NCBI GenBank assembly: GCA_008360955.1
Contig: LUCM01006187.1
Location: 1-64,000 of the forward strand
DNA: 64,000 nt
DNA from: Fasciolopsis buskii
Lineage: Eukaryota; Platyhelminthes; Trematoda; Plagiorchiida; Fasciolidae
Direction: 5' to 3'
Below the pieces are notes generated by a model. That model saw only the letters and a program-made list of their open reading frames with translations. It made no database searches and was not told the origin of the DNA. A program made the translations under genes and the position numbers. How positions within the stretch are numbered: the stretch's first letter is position 1; every line of letters begins with the position of its first letter. Shown here in pieces: positions 34,431-46,719 of the stretch.

Positions 34431-35149
34431 TTGAAAACAAGCATGGTGCCAACGCAACAACATGTCAACGGAATTACACAGAAGGGAGACTGACCCAAAT
34501 AAGGAACGGCTTTTTTGTTTTCACCGTATATGTTTTGTAATTGTTTTATTTTTTCGGATTATCTTTAAGGCACATGAGTCCTACAGGCAGGCCATACAGC
34601 ACTTGCGTCACTGACTTCAATTCTGGGCCATATCTCCCAGTGTTTCTAACCGACAACAATCCTTATCTGTTGGACCTCGACCATGAAGACAGGAAGCACC
34701 AATCAAGGCCGAAGCCGAAGCCAACTTCTTCATACTTTTATGCCAGGTCATAGCCTGACCGCCACATCGCTTCTCCTAGCACTGCCCAGTACGCGCAAAA
34801 GCAGCACGAAAAGGTAGACGATGGGCAGGTATACGCAAGACGTGGCTAAGCCACCGAAGTCGAGGCAGAGAGACTACTCCAGTCGGAGGCTGACTGTCTG
34901 CACCCAAAACACGACGACGCACCCGATGTCCTCACCAGACACGAGGAATGCATTGGAGACATAGGTGTTCGAAAACAGAAAGTCGTCGGGCATCCTCCAC
35001 AATGGATGGCCAAGTATCCCATCCTTCCTTTGAGAAGCTGGAAGCCATGGCGATGCCAAAAGTGTCTCGCTGAGAGAAAATGCACAGGCAGTTTTATGCG
35101 TGTTAGACCACCTCGCGATTAAGGTATTTTGATATGATAAGTGATTCGA

Positions 35150-35600
35150 ACCTTCAAAATGCATGGTGTCTCTTCAAGACTGACAGGATTCTGTGCCTGC
35201 ACTCACTTCTGTGGTGAGCCCTTAGGAGTGGTCAGTTGCTTCCAGTACCTCGGGCGTACCTGGATGCAAACGGTATAGTTGTCTGGGAAGAGATGATTGA
35301 CGCTCTATGAAAGCCAAAGCAGCTTTCAAAAACATGTGACATCTGTGCTGTCGCCACTACTTACGAGGAAACGATGTGTATTGCCACAGTTGGCAGTGCT
35401 CTTTTTTGCATTGGGAATACCTGGCCGCTCTGCGTTGAGAATATTCGGTCAACGATGTCTCCGAAGCATTGCTCGGCCCCGATGGGAAAATCGTGTGAGC
35501 AGGCATGATAACCGTTCCTGTCTGTTAGATGTGGGTAGTCTTACTCTGACAGAAACAGTTGCTCTAAATGCCCTTCGATGACAAGGACAAGTTTCCCATA
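35150..35600 (+). mobile_element. Degraded RTE-like LINE C-terminus
   Basis: Stop-ridden plus-strand frames recover the C-terminal RTE pattern: CFQYLG, then after frame changes VYCHSWQCS, and RIFGQRCLRSIARPRWENRV near 35,430-35,500 (compare the family pattern F-x-x-R-C-L-R-S-I-x-R). It is older and more mutated than the copies at 31.7 and 47-48 kb. The block at 34,540-35,150 may be the same element but shows no clear family motif. Confidence 0.6.
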
Positions 35601-35977
35601 TGGTTGCCCACTGTTTCCTTGATGTTTTTGCACGAGCAGGACAAAGCCAAAAGAAGCCACGAGATGGTCAGGCTACGACCTGTCATAGAGGTATTAGGTA
35701 GCTAGTGTTGGTTTTGGCTTCGGTCGCTGCTTCCCGCCACCTCGGTTTTGACCCAAGAGACGAGGATTGTCGTTGAATGGAGACGCTGAGTAATGTGGCT
35801 GAGAACCGAAGTCAGTGTCACGAATGTTGCTGGCCTACCTGCATAAATTGCTTTCTCCAAGAACACTAACGGTAAGACGTAACAAAAAATTTCAAAATCT
35901 TTACGGCAGAAATGAATGCACAAAAACCGCTATATATTTTCGAACTGTGCTTTGTTTTTATCCGGACCAAACGACGT

Positions 35978-36092
35978 AAGGAGTGTATCGAAAAATCGAT
36001 GCGCCATGTATTGGTTTTTATTGTAAAACTTGCCTTGAGAAAGACTACCCACGGTAGTCGAAACGTTGGCGCATTACATCTACCAACAACGC
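35978..36092. repeat. Two-part interspersed repeat, copy 2 (A then B)
   Basis: A (gaaaaatcgatgcgccatgt through ggtttttattgt) is directly followed by B (aaaacttgccttgagaaaga through caacgctgtg). B contains a perfect 7-bp hairpin, gactacc-cac-ggtagtc, followed by GAAACG. This layout recalls the stem II plus GAAAC of hammerhead-type motifs in Penelope-like elements, but the preceding box is ttgagaa rather than CTGATGA. Copy 1 is at 6,571-6,715. Confidence 0.65.
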
Positions 36093-37048
36093 TGTGCTTT
36101 GTTTTATTCGCCTGTTCTCGCTTTTCGTACGTTTTGTTTAAGCGTGTGCTGCGTAGGCACCACGATTATTTCCATGTCGATGTAAATTGTGCGTATATGT
36201 ACACTAGCGCTATTTTCCCCAACCTTTCGACATGATTTACACAGTAGTACACTAAGTATTAACGTTGTGTGACAATTCACTTTTGACAACGATTCTTATC
36301 GATCCACAAGTGAGTTATAAGCACTTCCTTCTTGATCGTTTCAGAAGCAGAGGAAAAAAGTGTACAGTACAAGGTTACAGGAAACAAAATGTTGGCTTTT
36401 GCAATACGTATGGCATTTACTTAGTGGTCTAATTAAAAAGTAGCCAACATTTCGGTCTAAATTGCTCGACTGTACCAAATTTCAGTTTTTTTGGTCTGTT
36501 TGAATTTGTTGACCGATAAAGCCCTATGCAAGAGTAATATACAGGTTTGAATTTGCATAAAATAATTAAAACGTTTAGCTTAGGTCATTTTGGTACCGGC
36601 TGGATATTTTCTGATCGGAGGACAAGTGAACCGACCCGTGTGCTAGATATACCAACACATATTTCCATGTTTTTATTCACTACATTTAATATTCATGTCT
36701 CTGTGTACCGGAAGTTAGAAAGCACCGAGCGACGCAACTGGTAAACAGCACAGGGATAAGTTGGACATGATTAGCCACACAGCAGATTGTCAATCATACC
36801 AACTTCTGATCATAAACGTCGAAAGCTTTTCAAATGATTTTCACAATCCCATAAAATCATTTCCAGAAAACTTCTTCCTCACACCTATTCGGCTGTTGAT
36901 TTTAAAAGCTTGATTGCAAAACATTTCTAGTGGCACAATTTGAATGCTGGTCTCCCATTACACATCACTTTCAGAATGCAGAATTTTGGTAGTTGGAATA
37001 GTACAGCCTACATCATAGAATCAAAGAATAATTTATTAGCTGGATTAC

Positions 37049-37206
37049 CTGGTCCGATGGAAATAAAGTATACCGTCTAACTGCGGATATTTTATTTGGC
37101 TTGAATAACGCACACATTGGCAAGTAATGCAAAATTCGGTAAAATCTTCCCCGGCAGACTGGGGCTTTGGCAGCAATTAAGTAAGATCCATGGATGATGT
37201 ACAATG
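37049..37206 (-). CDS. Candidate exon inside the 22.6-kb intron
   Basis: A 158-nt open segment ending at donor GACCAG followed by gtaatc. It encodes HGSYLIAAKAPVCRGRFYRI and a Lys-Arg-rich end. The acceptor (tctacggaag) is weak, and the phase does not fit insertion between exons 56,121 and 33,485, so it would belong to another gene or be fortuitous. Confidence 0.3.
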
Positions 37207-37957
37207 CTTCCGTAGACACCAACAAAAATTTACGTAGTCAAGAAAAATATGCACCTTACCCTCATAAATCTACAAATTTTGTGCTAATCAAAAAACAGTT
37301 TTGGGGCAGCCGTCAAAAATCTTAACTAGTCTTCAGCCGGGTGCAAAAAATCGCCATTGCTCTAAATTTATTGTACTGGTTGGGTCCTTCAATGAAAACT
37401 GCATTCGAGTTCTGTTCTACTTCTTATCACCCAAAAAATGTTGGTTAGTAGTAAAATGATTTGTTTAAATTCACTTAAATGCGTCTTTGAACTCTTTTCG
37501 GAAAAGAAAAGACCTTTCTGCGGTAGAAATAAACCGTTATAGTCAAAGGAATTACCAGTTCTACGTGATTCAAAGTAATCTAAAAATATGCTTCTTTTCG
37601 GTATACTTAATAGTAACAGTACACAATCATTTAGAATGATCTTAACAAAATAGCAGTAACTAAATTTAGATGGGATCTCTTTTTTGTTGTTCGTGAATTT
37701 TCTTGATTAAATGCCGAAGTGTGTGATGCAATATCCTACTTTATTGAGTGCATTGTGTTTGATTTATTTGCTGAATCGGTTTTCCTTCTTTGTAAACTGG
37801 AGTAAGCACCGTAAACTATTACACCAGCATGTCCGGCCCTTCCGTTTTACCGAACATAAGTTGGATAGTAAGCAGCTAAATTTGTGCTTTTACTATTTTT
37901 TCTTAATTTTCTGACCTTGCTGGATATTTGTGATCTGTGAGAATTTAGGATATTTGA

Positions 37958-38190
37958 TCATCGTGAGTAGATCAAGAGACGCGAATTATCGCCGCCGATA
38001 CTGGTCAGTATTCCAGTGCACTGATTGAGAATATCTTGGGTAACGTCAACTGAGTTTAGATATTCACAAATTGGGTTGTTCATTTTCCTTTCATGACTTT
38101 CTCTTTTTTGGAAGCGGATATACTCAAGACGGTGGCACGAACGCTTCCCAACTGACAAAATCTACCTATGTGCAATTCTGTTTGACTACC
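37958..38190 (-). CDS. Candidate exon pair around a 38-nt intron
   Basis: The terminal segment 37,958-38,151 (acceptor gtagattttgtcag, 64 codons, TGA) encodes ERKMNNPICEYLNSVDVTQD and more. The segment ending at 38,190 (upstream start unknown, perhaps 38,233 or higher) reads SCKLVSEIEKNVFS and leaves one base. The 38-nt intron between them (38,152-38,189) joins the frames. The protein is not recognised. The donor (gtagtc) is mediocre. Confidence 0.35.
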
Positions 38191-38469
38191 ACTAAAAACA
38201 TTTTTCTCTATTTCACTGACTAGTTTGCAAGATTTCTGTTTTGATTCAATACATACATATGGAAAACATCGAATGATGAAAGAAATGGCAATACAAAAAC
38301 GTTTTTTCCGTACAATCACATCAGGCTTTTACACATACAGCGCTGGGTAACAAGACGCGCAACCATGGTCCACAGTGAATAAGTAGATGTACAACGACGT
38401 TCTGGCACCTTGACAAAGTGTAAACTAAAATTGTGTGCCCTAATTAGCACTTAACCATTCTGCTTTCAG

Positions 38470-38688
38470 CAATCCAAAGATGGATTGCTTCTTCAGTCTC
38501 AATCATTTGTTCTATATCAGGTTCCGTGCTTCTGTAGTAAACAGCATACGGGACACACGACGAAACGTCTTACAAAAGGAATATGGAAAGATTCCGGCCG
38601 CTATGTGCAAAGTAATAACTCAGTCAAACAACGACACAATATTACAGCCTTTGGTTGACAGTAATTTTGATATCTATGATTACTGAAA
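38470..38688 (+). CDS. Candidate terminal exon, plus strand
   Basis: After a strong acceptor (cttaaccattctgctttcag) two frames are open. One reads MDCFF through IRDTRRNVLQKEYGKIPAA and ends ILQPLVDSNFDIYDY-stop; the other begins QSKDGLLLQSQSFVLYQ. The first looks like a natural C-terminus, the second like the exon start. A frameshifted pseudogene or an extra small intron would explain both. No family was recognised. Confidence 0.33.
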
Positions 38689-38699
38689 TTCTTCGCCCT

Positions 38700-41600
38700 T
38701 TTCTCCCTAACTTCTTAACCATCATTAATGACAATGTTTGTAACCATCGTTTACTTTGTTCTCCGTTTATCATTTTTCCTTTTGTTGTTGTGATTTTACA
38801 CCGGAATAACTTTGCTGACATTCGGTAGTTCAGTGAGCCACACTGAATCCGGGCAATTTGCTCTGTCACGGTCTGGTTTCACCATCTCCCACAAGTTGAC
38901 GAATCACAAACGCTCAGTTCGTTCATTTTTTTTTTCCTCACTCACAGAAACTGGTTTGTTGAGCCTGAATAAACACACCGAAGTTATACTATTTGTTTGG
39001 AATACAGAACAGGTTTTCTGTCTACTTCTTCTGACTAACCATTATTTTTGTGTGGAAGTTTGTTCTTTTTTGATCATCTCTTGGCTAGATGGTGACTGAG
39101 GCCCACCGTCTAAAGCATGTTCTTTTTCTTCATGTATTATCTCGCCAATAATACCGTAGAATTCATAGAGCAATCTTCTCATGATTTGGACAGAGTGTTG
39201 TTTCGAAGTTCTAAAGTTCTATGCAGAACACGTGAATATGTTGTTTCGTCTGCTGAGCAGCGAATCGTTGGGCCGGAATCATCCGGAACGTGCGTTCTAG
39301 ACGTTGCAATGTTCACCAAAGAGGTTTCCTGACAACCAGCAAGCCGGTTCTAACTGCTTCGAGATTTCGTACCAAGGGATTACGCGGAAGGCTGATATTT
39401 ACATTTGAAGCTATTACAACCAGACTGTTAGGACTTCTCAGCCTCGTGCAGCCACTGTCATTCTCATGGCCATAATACGCCTGCCTTAGTCCTGAGCATA
39501 CATATTTCCTGACAGGGAATTTCTTCCACTATTTCATCGCCTATTCACATCTTCACTGTTTTAACCACTCTCATAAAGACAGTATTCCTTATAGTTTAGC
39601 ATTTCATGCAATTTTATTTCATACAATGTTCCCAGAACTACGTGTTTTCAACAAGTTGTCAAGATACCAGGACATCATCGCATGTGCACACATTCACCGC
39701 AGTCTACGGTTTTATACTTTCTTCCGCTACTCAGCACTGTATATAAATGTCTGAGGTTATACCGAAGAAATTTCTTCGTGCTGCAGTGTGTTTAGAAGTA
39801 AAATCTTATGATGAATAGCAGATCTAAAAAACATCCGCATCATTTCTATCATGCCTTCACGAAACTCAGAGCATCTAAAATAATTGCCGCTGTGGGTGGA
39901 GTTCTATTGGGGAGGACTTCAATTCAGTTGTTAAACTGTAAGGCCAGTGGCCATATAAAAGGAAGCCAAAATTTCACCGGAATGAATGCAGACATGGATG
40001 CTTTGGTTTCTGCAATATCATTTATTTAATTCATTCACTAATTTAACTATAATAGTTCTTCCGTTCGTTTTACTATAAGCTACATTAGCTCTTGAGCGGC
40101 TCCAAAATTTCAAATTCAGATAGTGATCCATTTATCCTGTTGCTTTCAATCGGCTGCCTTAAAACAACAGCTTGCTACATCACTTTATCATACTCATCAT
40201 ATTTCCTATGAAGTAATACTGAACTGTCCATACTAACCATATGGTAACTAATTTGAGGATGACTCTTCATGTGAAGTAAAGAATCCCAATTCAAGTGAAG
40301 AAAGTTTCCGTTATGCCTGCTTTATTTTCGATGGCCCACTGTTGCGGTTAACACCCTTTCCGAATTATGCTTTATTTCTTTTTAGCCAGAGACCCCTGTT
40401 CTCTAGAATCTCAATGCATGAAATGATTAAAAAAATGGTTACAATTAGGATGTTCTTGCAGACCAATTTGTTGGGTTTCATCCTGCGTGATGGAAACTTC
40501 CCGTAAGAGTGATCCATTTTTTAACAGTTTTTAGGATCTTTATATTTCAGTTTGTTCCAACATTCAAACCAGTATGGATTCGAATAAAAGTTATTTAGAA
40601 AGAATTAATTAATTATCAGGTCAACCATATAAACTAGTCACATTACGAGTTTCTGTCAAATAATAAGTCAGTCTCCGCACAACTGCACGGACATACTCGA
40701 TTTCCTGTCTGTTTAAAAGCTTAAGATATACAATCATCATAGCCAACCTACTCTTGTAATGGAAAAAGGCCATTTTTGCTCTTCTTATGGAAAATGTTAC
40801 TTATAAACTAGGACGCATAGAACCATAGGCTGTTCGCATGGCTGTTGTAATTCACTGCTTAAAATGTCCAGAGAAGGGCTATTGATTTTACCATTTCTAA
40901 ATCCACTTGCTTCGAGGCCCTCCCACTCGCAATTTTGCCAGAAAATGAAGGCATTCTGATGTCGCAAACAAATTTAACTTTGAAATCACTCACGAAAATC
41001 CTAGAGCTGCTTTTTATTCTTGCCTCCCATAGCGCGCAAATGATTGCAGAACTGAGGCATGGAATAAGGTTTACTCAACTCTCCAAAAAAACGAAGTTCA
41101 TAGTAAACTGGATGAAAGACAAATATTAAATTGTGTCCTGGACATATAATCGCGTGTTTACGCAACTGCCGGAAAGTTTCTTCACTCCCAATGTCAGTTG
41201 CAGAATATCTTCGATGCATTCACGCGAAAAATGCCCAAGTTAAACCAGTGAGGCTATATTTTTGTACTAATGACAACAACGGCAAAAGCGAAATACTCGT
41301 AGGTTCGCGCACATTAAAGAATAAGAGGTAAGAGAGCGGACAAACGTTTTGAGACCACAGTTATTTTTTCAATTTCACCAGTAATTCCTAGTTCCCAACT
41401 GCCACTGAAAAATCCGCATGTCGGGTAACTTGAGTGGTAGGTTACTTCCTCTAACGTCTAAATTTTATGGTGTGCATTTATGCCACTGAATAATGACTTG
41501 TGATTTGGCCGCAAAAAGCAGTCTTATTCAGTCCGAGAGTTGGTTTTGGCACCCATTGAATTTAGGGCGACAGGAAAGTTAACAAGGGGCCGATAGCATG

Positions 41601-42780
41601 CGCCAATGACCAGCCTAAATCAGCACGTGGTTGACATAAATGGCAATATTATTATTAGTAAAATGAACTAAACGGATAATCCTCTGGTAAATTTTATTTC
41701 CGTAAGGTTTACTGATAATAAAATAAAGTCGCCTACAAATAAAGAATTTTCCATTAAGGATTCTAGGTCAACCTAGGAGTGACAATAATTTCTTCAAACC
41801 TGGAAAATAGTGATGTCCTAACTGTTACCAAAAGAAGACATTTTTGGATTCATAATATACTTCCTGTTGTTCGTGTTAGTTGTCATTATTTTACGACCTT
41901 TGATGAATATCGGAGGACTGCATTAAACCATAACCTGGGATAAGGGCATCCAGAGCAAAATAACAAGACAGGGGCAGGCCGTGTAACTTTCCTCAACGAA
42001 CCTTAAACTGTGTAGACTTATAAGCCGTCTGAAAAACTGGATCGTACAATCGGTAACCACTGTCTGGCTTAAGCTTATAAGCACAGGAGTTACCGGTGCG
42101 AAAGACACAAACAAGATTCCAGGAGGCATACCTATAAACTGACATGCAGATTTATGCGTGAGTCACGGTCAGCAGTATCTTGTGCACACAGGTCAAAAGG
42201 CCTGAAAGACTGATTTCGCTAACCTACTGGCATATTGTGCACATTGTGCTGCACGCCATTATTGAAATCTTACGTTTGCTAAACGCTTTTTAAAGCATTT
42301 TCGCTGTTCCAGTAGTATATAAGATAGCGGCATACAATCAAATCTAAGGCATTATTGAGCCTTGAAAATTTCTGCACACGTTTTCACAGAATCGACGCCT
42401 CCTTGTCACGTGCCCCCATGTCCCATAGAGCCATACGAGATGGCTTACCTCAAGCCGAAGATCCAATCACACCTAAAAGGTCAATGAGTAGAGGCCCGAT
42501 AAAGTATTTTCCTAGTTCTTCAGGTTGGGGTTTGATCTGAGCTGGCTGATCAGTAATAATGGTGAATAGAAGGGTAATTGTTACACGAAGATGGATTCCA
42601 TTAGCCATGCCCCCGCTGCCTGGTGGGCAGGTTCTTGTTAGAATCAAAGGCTTTCCATATAAAGCCTAATCGTTCTTTTGCCTATCAGACTGAACTCCCT
42701 AGCGGTAACTGCCTATAAATTCCCATAAGTTAAACGTCTACAAATAATTCCATACTGTATCGCTCGTCGAGTAGGATAAT
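38700..42780. other. Large intron interior; no recognised element
   Basis: Short open frames at 39,808-40,029, 40,935-41,129 and 41,131-41,331 (plus) have no splice or family support. Confidence 0.35.
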
Positions 42781-42829
42781 CAAGACCGCGCTGCCCATTA
42801 TATCAAGCTGGGTGGGTAGTGATTAGTAT

Positions 42830-45800
42830 GTTACTGCTCAGAGTTCCTTCTCTTTTATTCAATCTGTCTCTTCTGTCTCCAACCAAATCTTCTTTTCCCT
42901 CTGCCTATTCATGATGGTTCCACTGACAATACATTCGATAGTCGCAACGGTTTATTGTCAAACAGTATAGGAAGTGGTTTTCAGTCTGTTAGCTCTCACG
43001 TTCTCAGGCCTCGTCAGCCTCTGAGTCTCGGTTCCTTCAATGTGCGCACTCTCACGCAGGCTGACCAGCAGGCGTGTTTAGCTCTGACAGTGGACTTACT
43101 TTCGATTGATGTCCTCTGCGTCATTGGAACACGAATTCAGGAATTAAGTAGAATAATTCGACTAACTGCGTCTAATGTCTCGTCAAGATATTTCCTGCAC
43201 ACTTCAGCAGGCGAAGCAGCTCAAGCTCTGGGTCAAGGCGGTGTAGGAATAGTCGAGTGAGAAGGCTGAAGCGGCCCTTCTAGACTGGATCTCAGTCAAC
43301 AATCGCTTGTGCGCCATGAGACTGCAGGGGTCAGTGGGCGTCCGGAAAGGTAGTTGTGCTGGATGCAGTTTATCTGTAATTTTGGCATAGGCCCTAGAAG
43401 AGGAGTTTCATGACAAACTCGTCACTCTTGTTCGGAAGAGCAAAGGCTCTAGCATTGTAGTGTTTGCAGGTGATTCTAATGCACGAGTTGATAAACTGAG
43501 TGCATCGGAAGCTTGTTTAGATGAACGCTGCGCCTTGCCTGCTCAGCGGACAGATAAGGGAGAAAGCCTTCTTCGATGTTGTGCGCACAGCAACTTATTC
43601 TTGTGTAGCACAAATTTCCGACACAGTTCACGCCGCACAGCGACATGGCGCTCTAACTCGACGGGTTTTCTGAATCAGGTCGAACCATAATGCAGTAAGT
43701 TACCGCTGGTGCTGTTGTATCCAGAATTGTAAATCTTACTGGATCACGTACGTTGAACCGCACCGTGCTTTAGTTTAAAATCCTATTCAGTTTCAGCTCA
43801 ACAGCCAGCGACGCAGGCCACAAATCCGATTGACTTTCGAACGACTGTCTCAGTCGGTTGTCCGCAACAGCTATGAGCAGAAACTGTTCAAGGAACTAAG
43901 AACTGCGACGAGCAGTGGGGTCAAATTAAGCAGGCAATGCATTTGGCATCAGATTTCGCCTGTGGTCCTAGATCTATTGTTCATCAAAGCCATTGGATCT
44001 CACAACGGTCGCTGGGTCTAACGCCAGCTCCCTAACTGCAAGGAAGTGAATAAGGTGCGTCGACAGTTGCAGCGTCCGTTGACGATAAGTCTTAAGAATG
44101 ACCGTGAAAACTGGTAAGTTAAGGTAGCCGGAGGGATGGGGGAATCGGATGCTTTGGATAACAGTCGAATACTGTTTAATCTTTTGCGTGACACAGGTGG
44201 GCGGAGAACTTCGGTTAGTGAAGTCGCGCGTGATAGAAATGGAAAGCCCACCCATGGCAGACAACAAAGGCTGGGCCGGTGGGCTGAGCACTTCAAGGAT
44301 CAGTTTACCTGGATACAAGCTAACGTATTTAGTCCGTCGTCTGTATTTGCAAACCCGTGGGAGGTGTCTGGTGACCCATTAACAGCAGTGGAAGTAGAGT
44401 CGAATGTCCGACTTCTGAAGCGGGGAAGAGCAGCCGGTCCGGACAAACTTCCTTCAGCTCTTTCAGAACTGGGTGGAAAAACTTTGATAAAAGCACTTGC
44501 CTCCATGCTTCGTGACATTTAGAGTGTGGACCGCATTCCGTTATCGTGGAGTGAGTCACTGATTGTACCCATCTTCAAGAAGGGCACACGGAGTGACTGT
44601 GGCAATCATCGTGGCAAAAGTCTCAGCTTCGATAACACTGCGTACCTTGCCATCGATTCGCGAGAGTAACATCCGCAAACAGCAGGACGGATCTCCTCCA
44701 GCTCCAGGTTGCTTGGGCCAGATATCCACTCGTCACCAGTTACTCGAAACGCGCCGCACATACCGCCACGCTCTACGATCCTAGTCTTCCTGTACTTGAA
44801 AGGCGCGTTCGACTCAGTGGATTGAACAGCGCTATTCAGTGCTCTCCATCGGAAGCGTATACCGGCGAACTTGGTAAGCTTCCTCCAAGTATTGTACTTG
44901 CACACCTGTGGTTGTGTGAGGGTGAGGTGAACTATCAAGTTCATTTGAAACGACTGGCGGTGTTCGAGAAACGTGTCTCACCTCTCCTCCCCTGCTCAAC
45001 TTCGTCGTAGACGAGAGGATGGAAAATGCGTCAAGCGATATCTAGAATGCAGGAGTCGAACTGAGAAATGGTGAGAATCTGTGTGGTGTAGATTACCCAG
45101 ATGACGTCGTGTGCCTGTTCACATCCGCAGACCGTGCACAATGCGCACTAAATAGACTTTCAGGGCCGGTTGCTCGGTTTGGCATGTGCTTTGCACCTGC
45201 AAATTGCAAAGTGCTGTTACTGAACTGAACGACAGTAGTGCTGAATGTGATATTGAACGGACAGGAACTAACGATTGTGGACCATTCCGCATTACTTGGT
45301 AGCTACTTGTCGAACGATGGTAGCTCGGGAGTGGAGGTAAATACGCACATATCGAAGGCCCGGGCAGCTTACACTGGACTGAAACACTCGCGGCGCCGGC
45401 CCGATGTTTCACTGAAGTTGAAAGATCGTGTGCCGCAGTGCTCAGTTCTGTTGTACGGTTGCGACACATGGGGGGTTTCCATCATCGACGTTTACGTAGT
45501 ATGGCCAAGATTGGATGGGGTGACCGGCTGAGTAATGTGGAAGCCAGGAATTTGGTTTCGGATGCCAATTCTGAGAATACCTTATCTCCGCGTATAAAGC
45601 TTAGTGGACTACGCATGTTGGGTCACGTGTTGCCTGTGGCGAACACTCGTCTACCAAGCCGTGCCCTATTTTGCGTTCCTCCCACGAAATGGAAGAAGCC
45701 ATGTGGAGGTCAGCATATGACGTGGAAACGTTGAATGAGAAAATACACAGCGAACTTAGGTAAAGTAGGTGTCTCACGTCTTCTTTATTGGGGTTCAAAA

Positions 45801-45870
45801 GACCCCTCAACTACCTGGCTTGAGACTCTGAATGATATGGCAGCGAATCGCGAACTGTATCGATAGCGTT
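42830..45870 (+). mobile_element. Near-complete, inactive RTE-like LINE
   Basis: It carries the two-domain layout of fluke RTE-clade LINEs. The AP-endonuclease region opens LGSFNVRTL near 43,020 and has the catalytic-type FAGDSNARVD at 43,462-43,491 (family GDFNA) and a later TWR motif. RT follows: RAAGPDKLPSALSELGGKTL at 44,428-44,487, VPIFKKGTRSDCGNHRG, the active site as DYPDDVVCLF near 45,090 (family YADD, second residue changed), then LLYGCDTWG and a closing WLETLNDMAANREL. Frame changes and stops break the ORF in at least five places. The conserved 5' half lies between about 42,950 and 43,690. There is no sign of activity. It sits in the 22.6-kb intron of the minus-strand gene, in opposite orientation. 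Confidence 0.85.
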
Positions 45871-46719
45871 TTTATTACCTACCGAATCAGAGTGATTGAA
45901 AGTGTTTATTTGCACAGTTAGACTGTGTTCCCACCTATGTAGATCCACTCCCTGTTCGCCGTGGATATTCACTTTTTTGATAAAAAACATGTAACCGTGC
46001 GGAAAAGGCAGCGGTCGGTGAGGCTTGCTTCATTATTTAACGATGAACGATGGTGATGATTCTGACCCTAAATTATAGATGGTGATTATGTTAATTGGAT
46101 AGAAGAGTGATGCAATATTTACGTTAATATGGCCTTTTTATTCGGATAACCAGTGACAAAATTAATTGGACACAAACACTAAATTTTAGCAGCATTTTTC
46201 ACATTGTCCTAAACGACATGTTATTGGTGATCGAAACAAAAACGTAGGATTGAGGTACAAAATGGATAACAAAAGGATCTTGTGAAAAAATATGTTGTAT
46301 AAATCTATGACAGACTTCGAGCCCACTAGTGTTAATTTTCCATTTAAATATACGTTACATATATATTATACTATGATAACTTAAGAATTTGAACTGAAAT
46401 GTAACTCCGCTTCCGTATTCACTGAGGTGCCTGCCTCTGTTCTGTCACGTTTGCTGCTTTCCGTCCTGTTCAGTGGCTAGGATCAAGCTTTCACACTTGT
46501 CTAGGTTCCAATACAACAATATAATTACCACAGGCCTAAGAAGACTATAAATTTGAATAATATTCTCTCTTGCTGACTGTTCTACATCTGGTCATTTTTA
46601 TGAGACTTCTATGGCTGTTGTTGGCACTACAAATGGCTCGCCTGGCGCACTCTTTCGCTTTCACAGCGTTCGACTAAGACTGCTCATCTTGTCACCGGTG
46701 GCCGGTGACTTGGATAACT

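Noticed and set aside
34846..35164. Overlapping minus-strand frames of 79 and 96 codons
   Set aside because: They lie opposite or next to the degraded RTE element and look like shadow frames.
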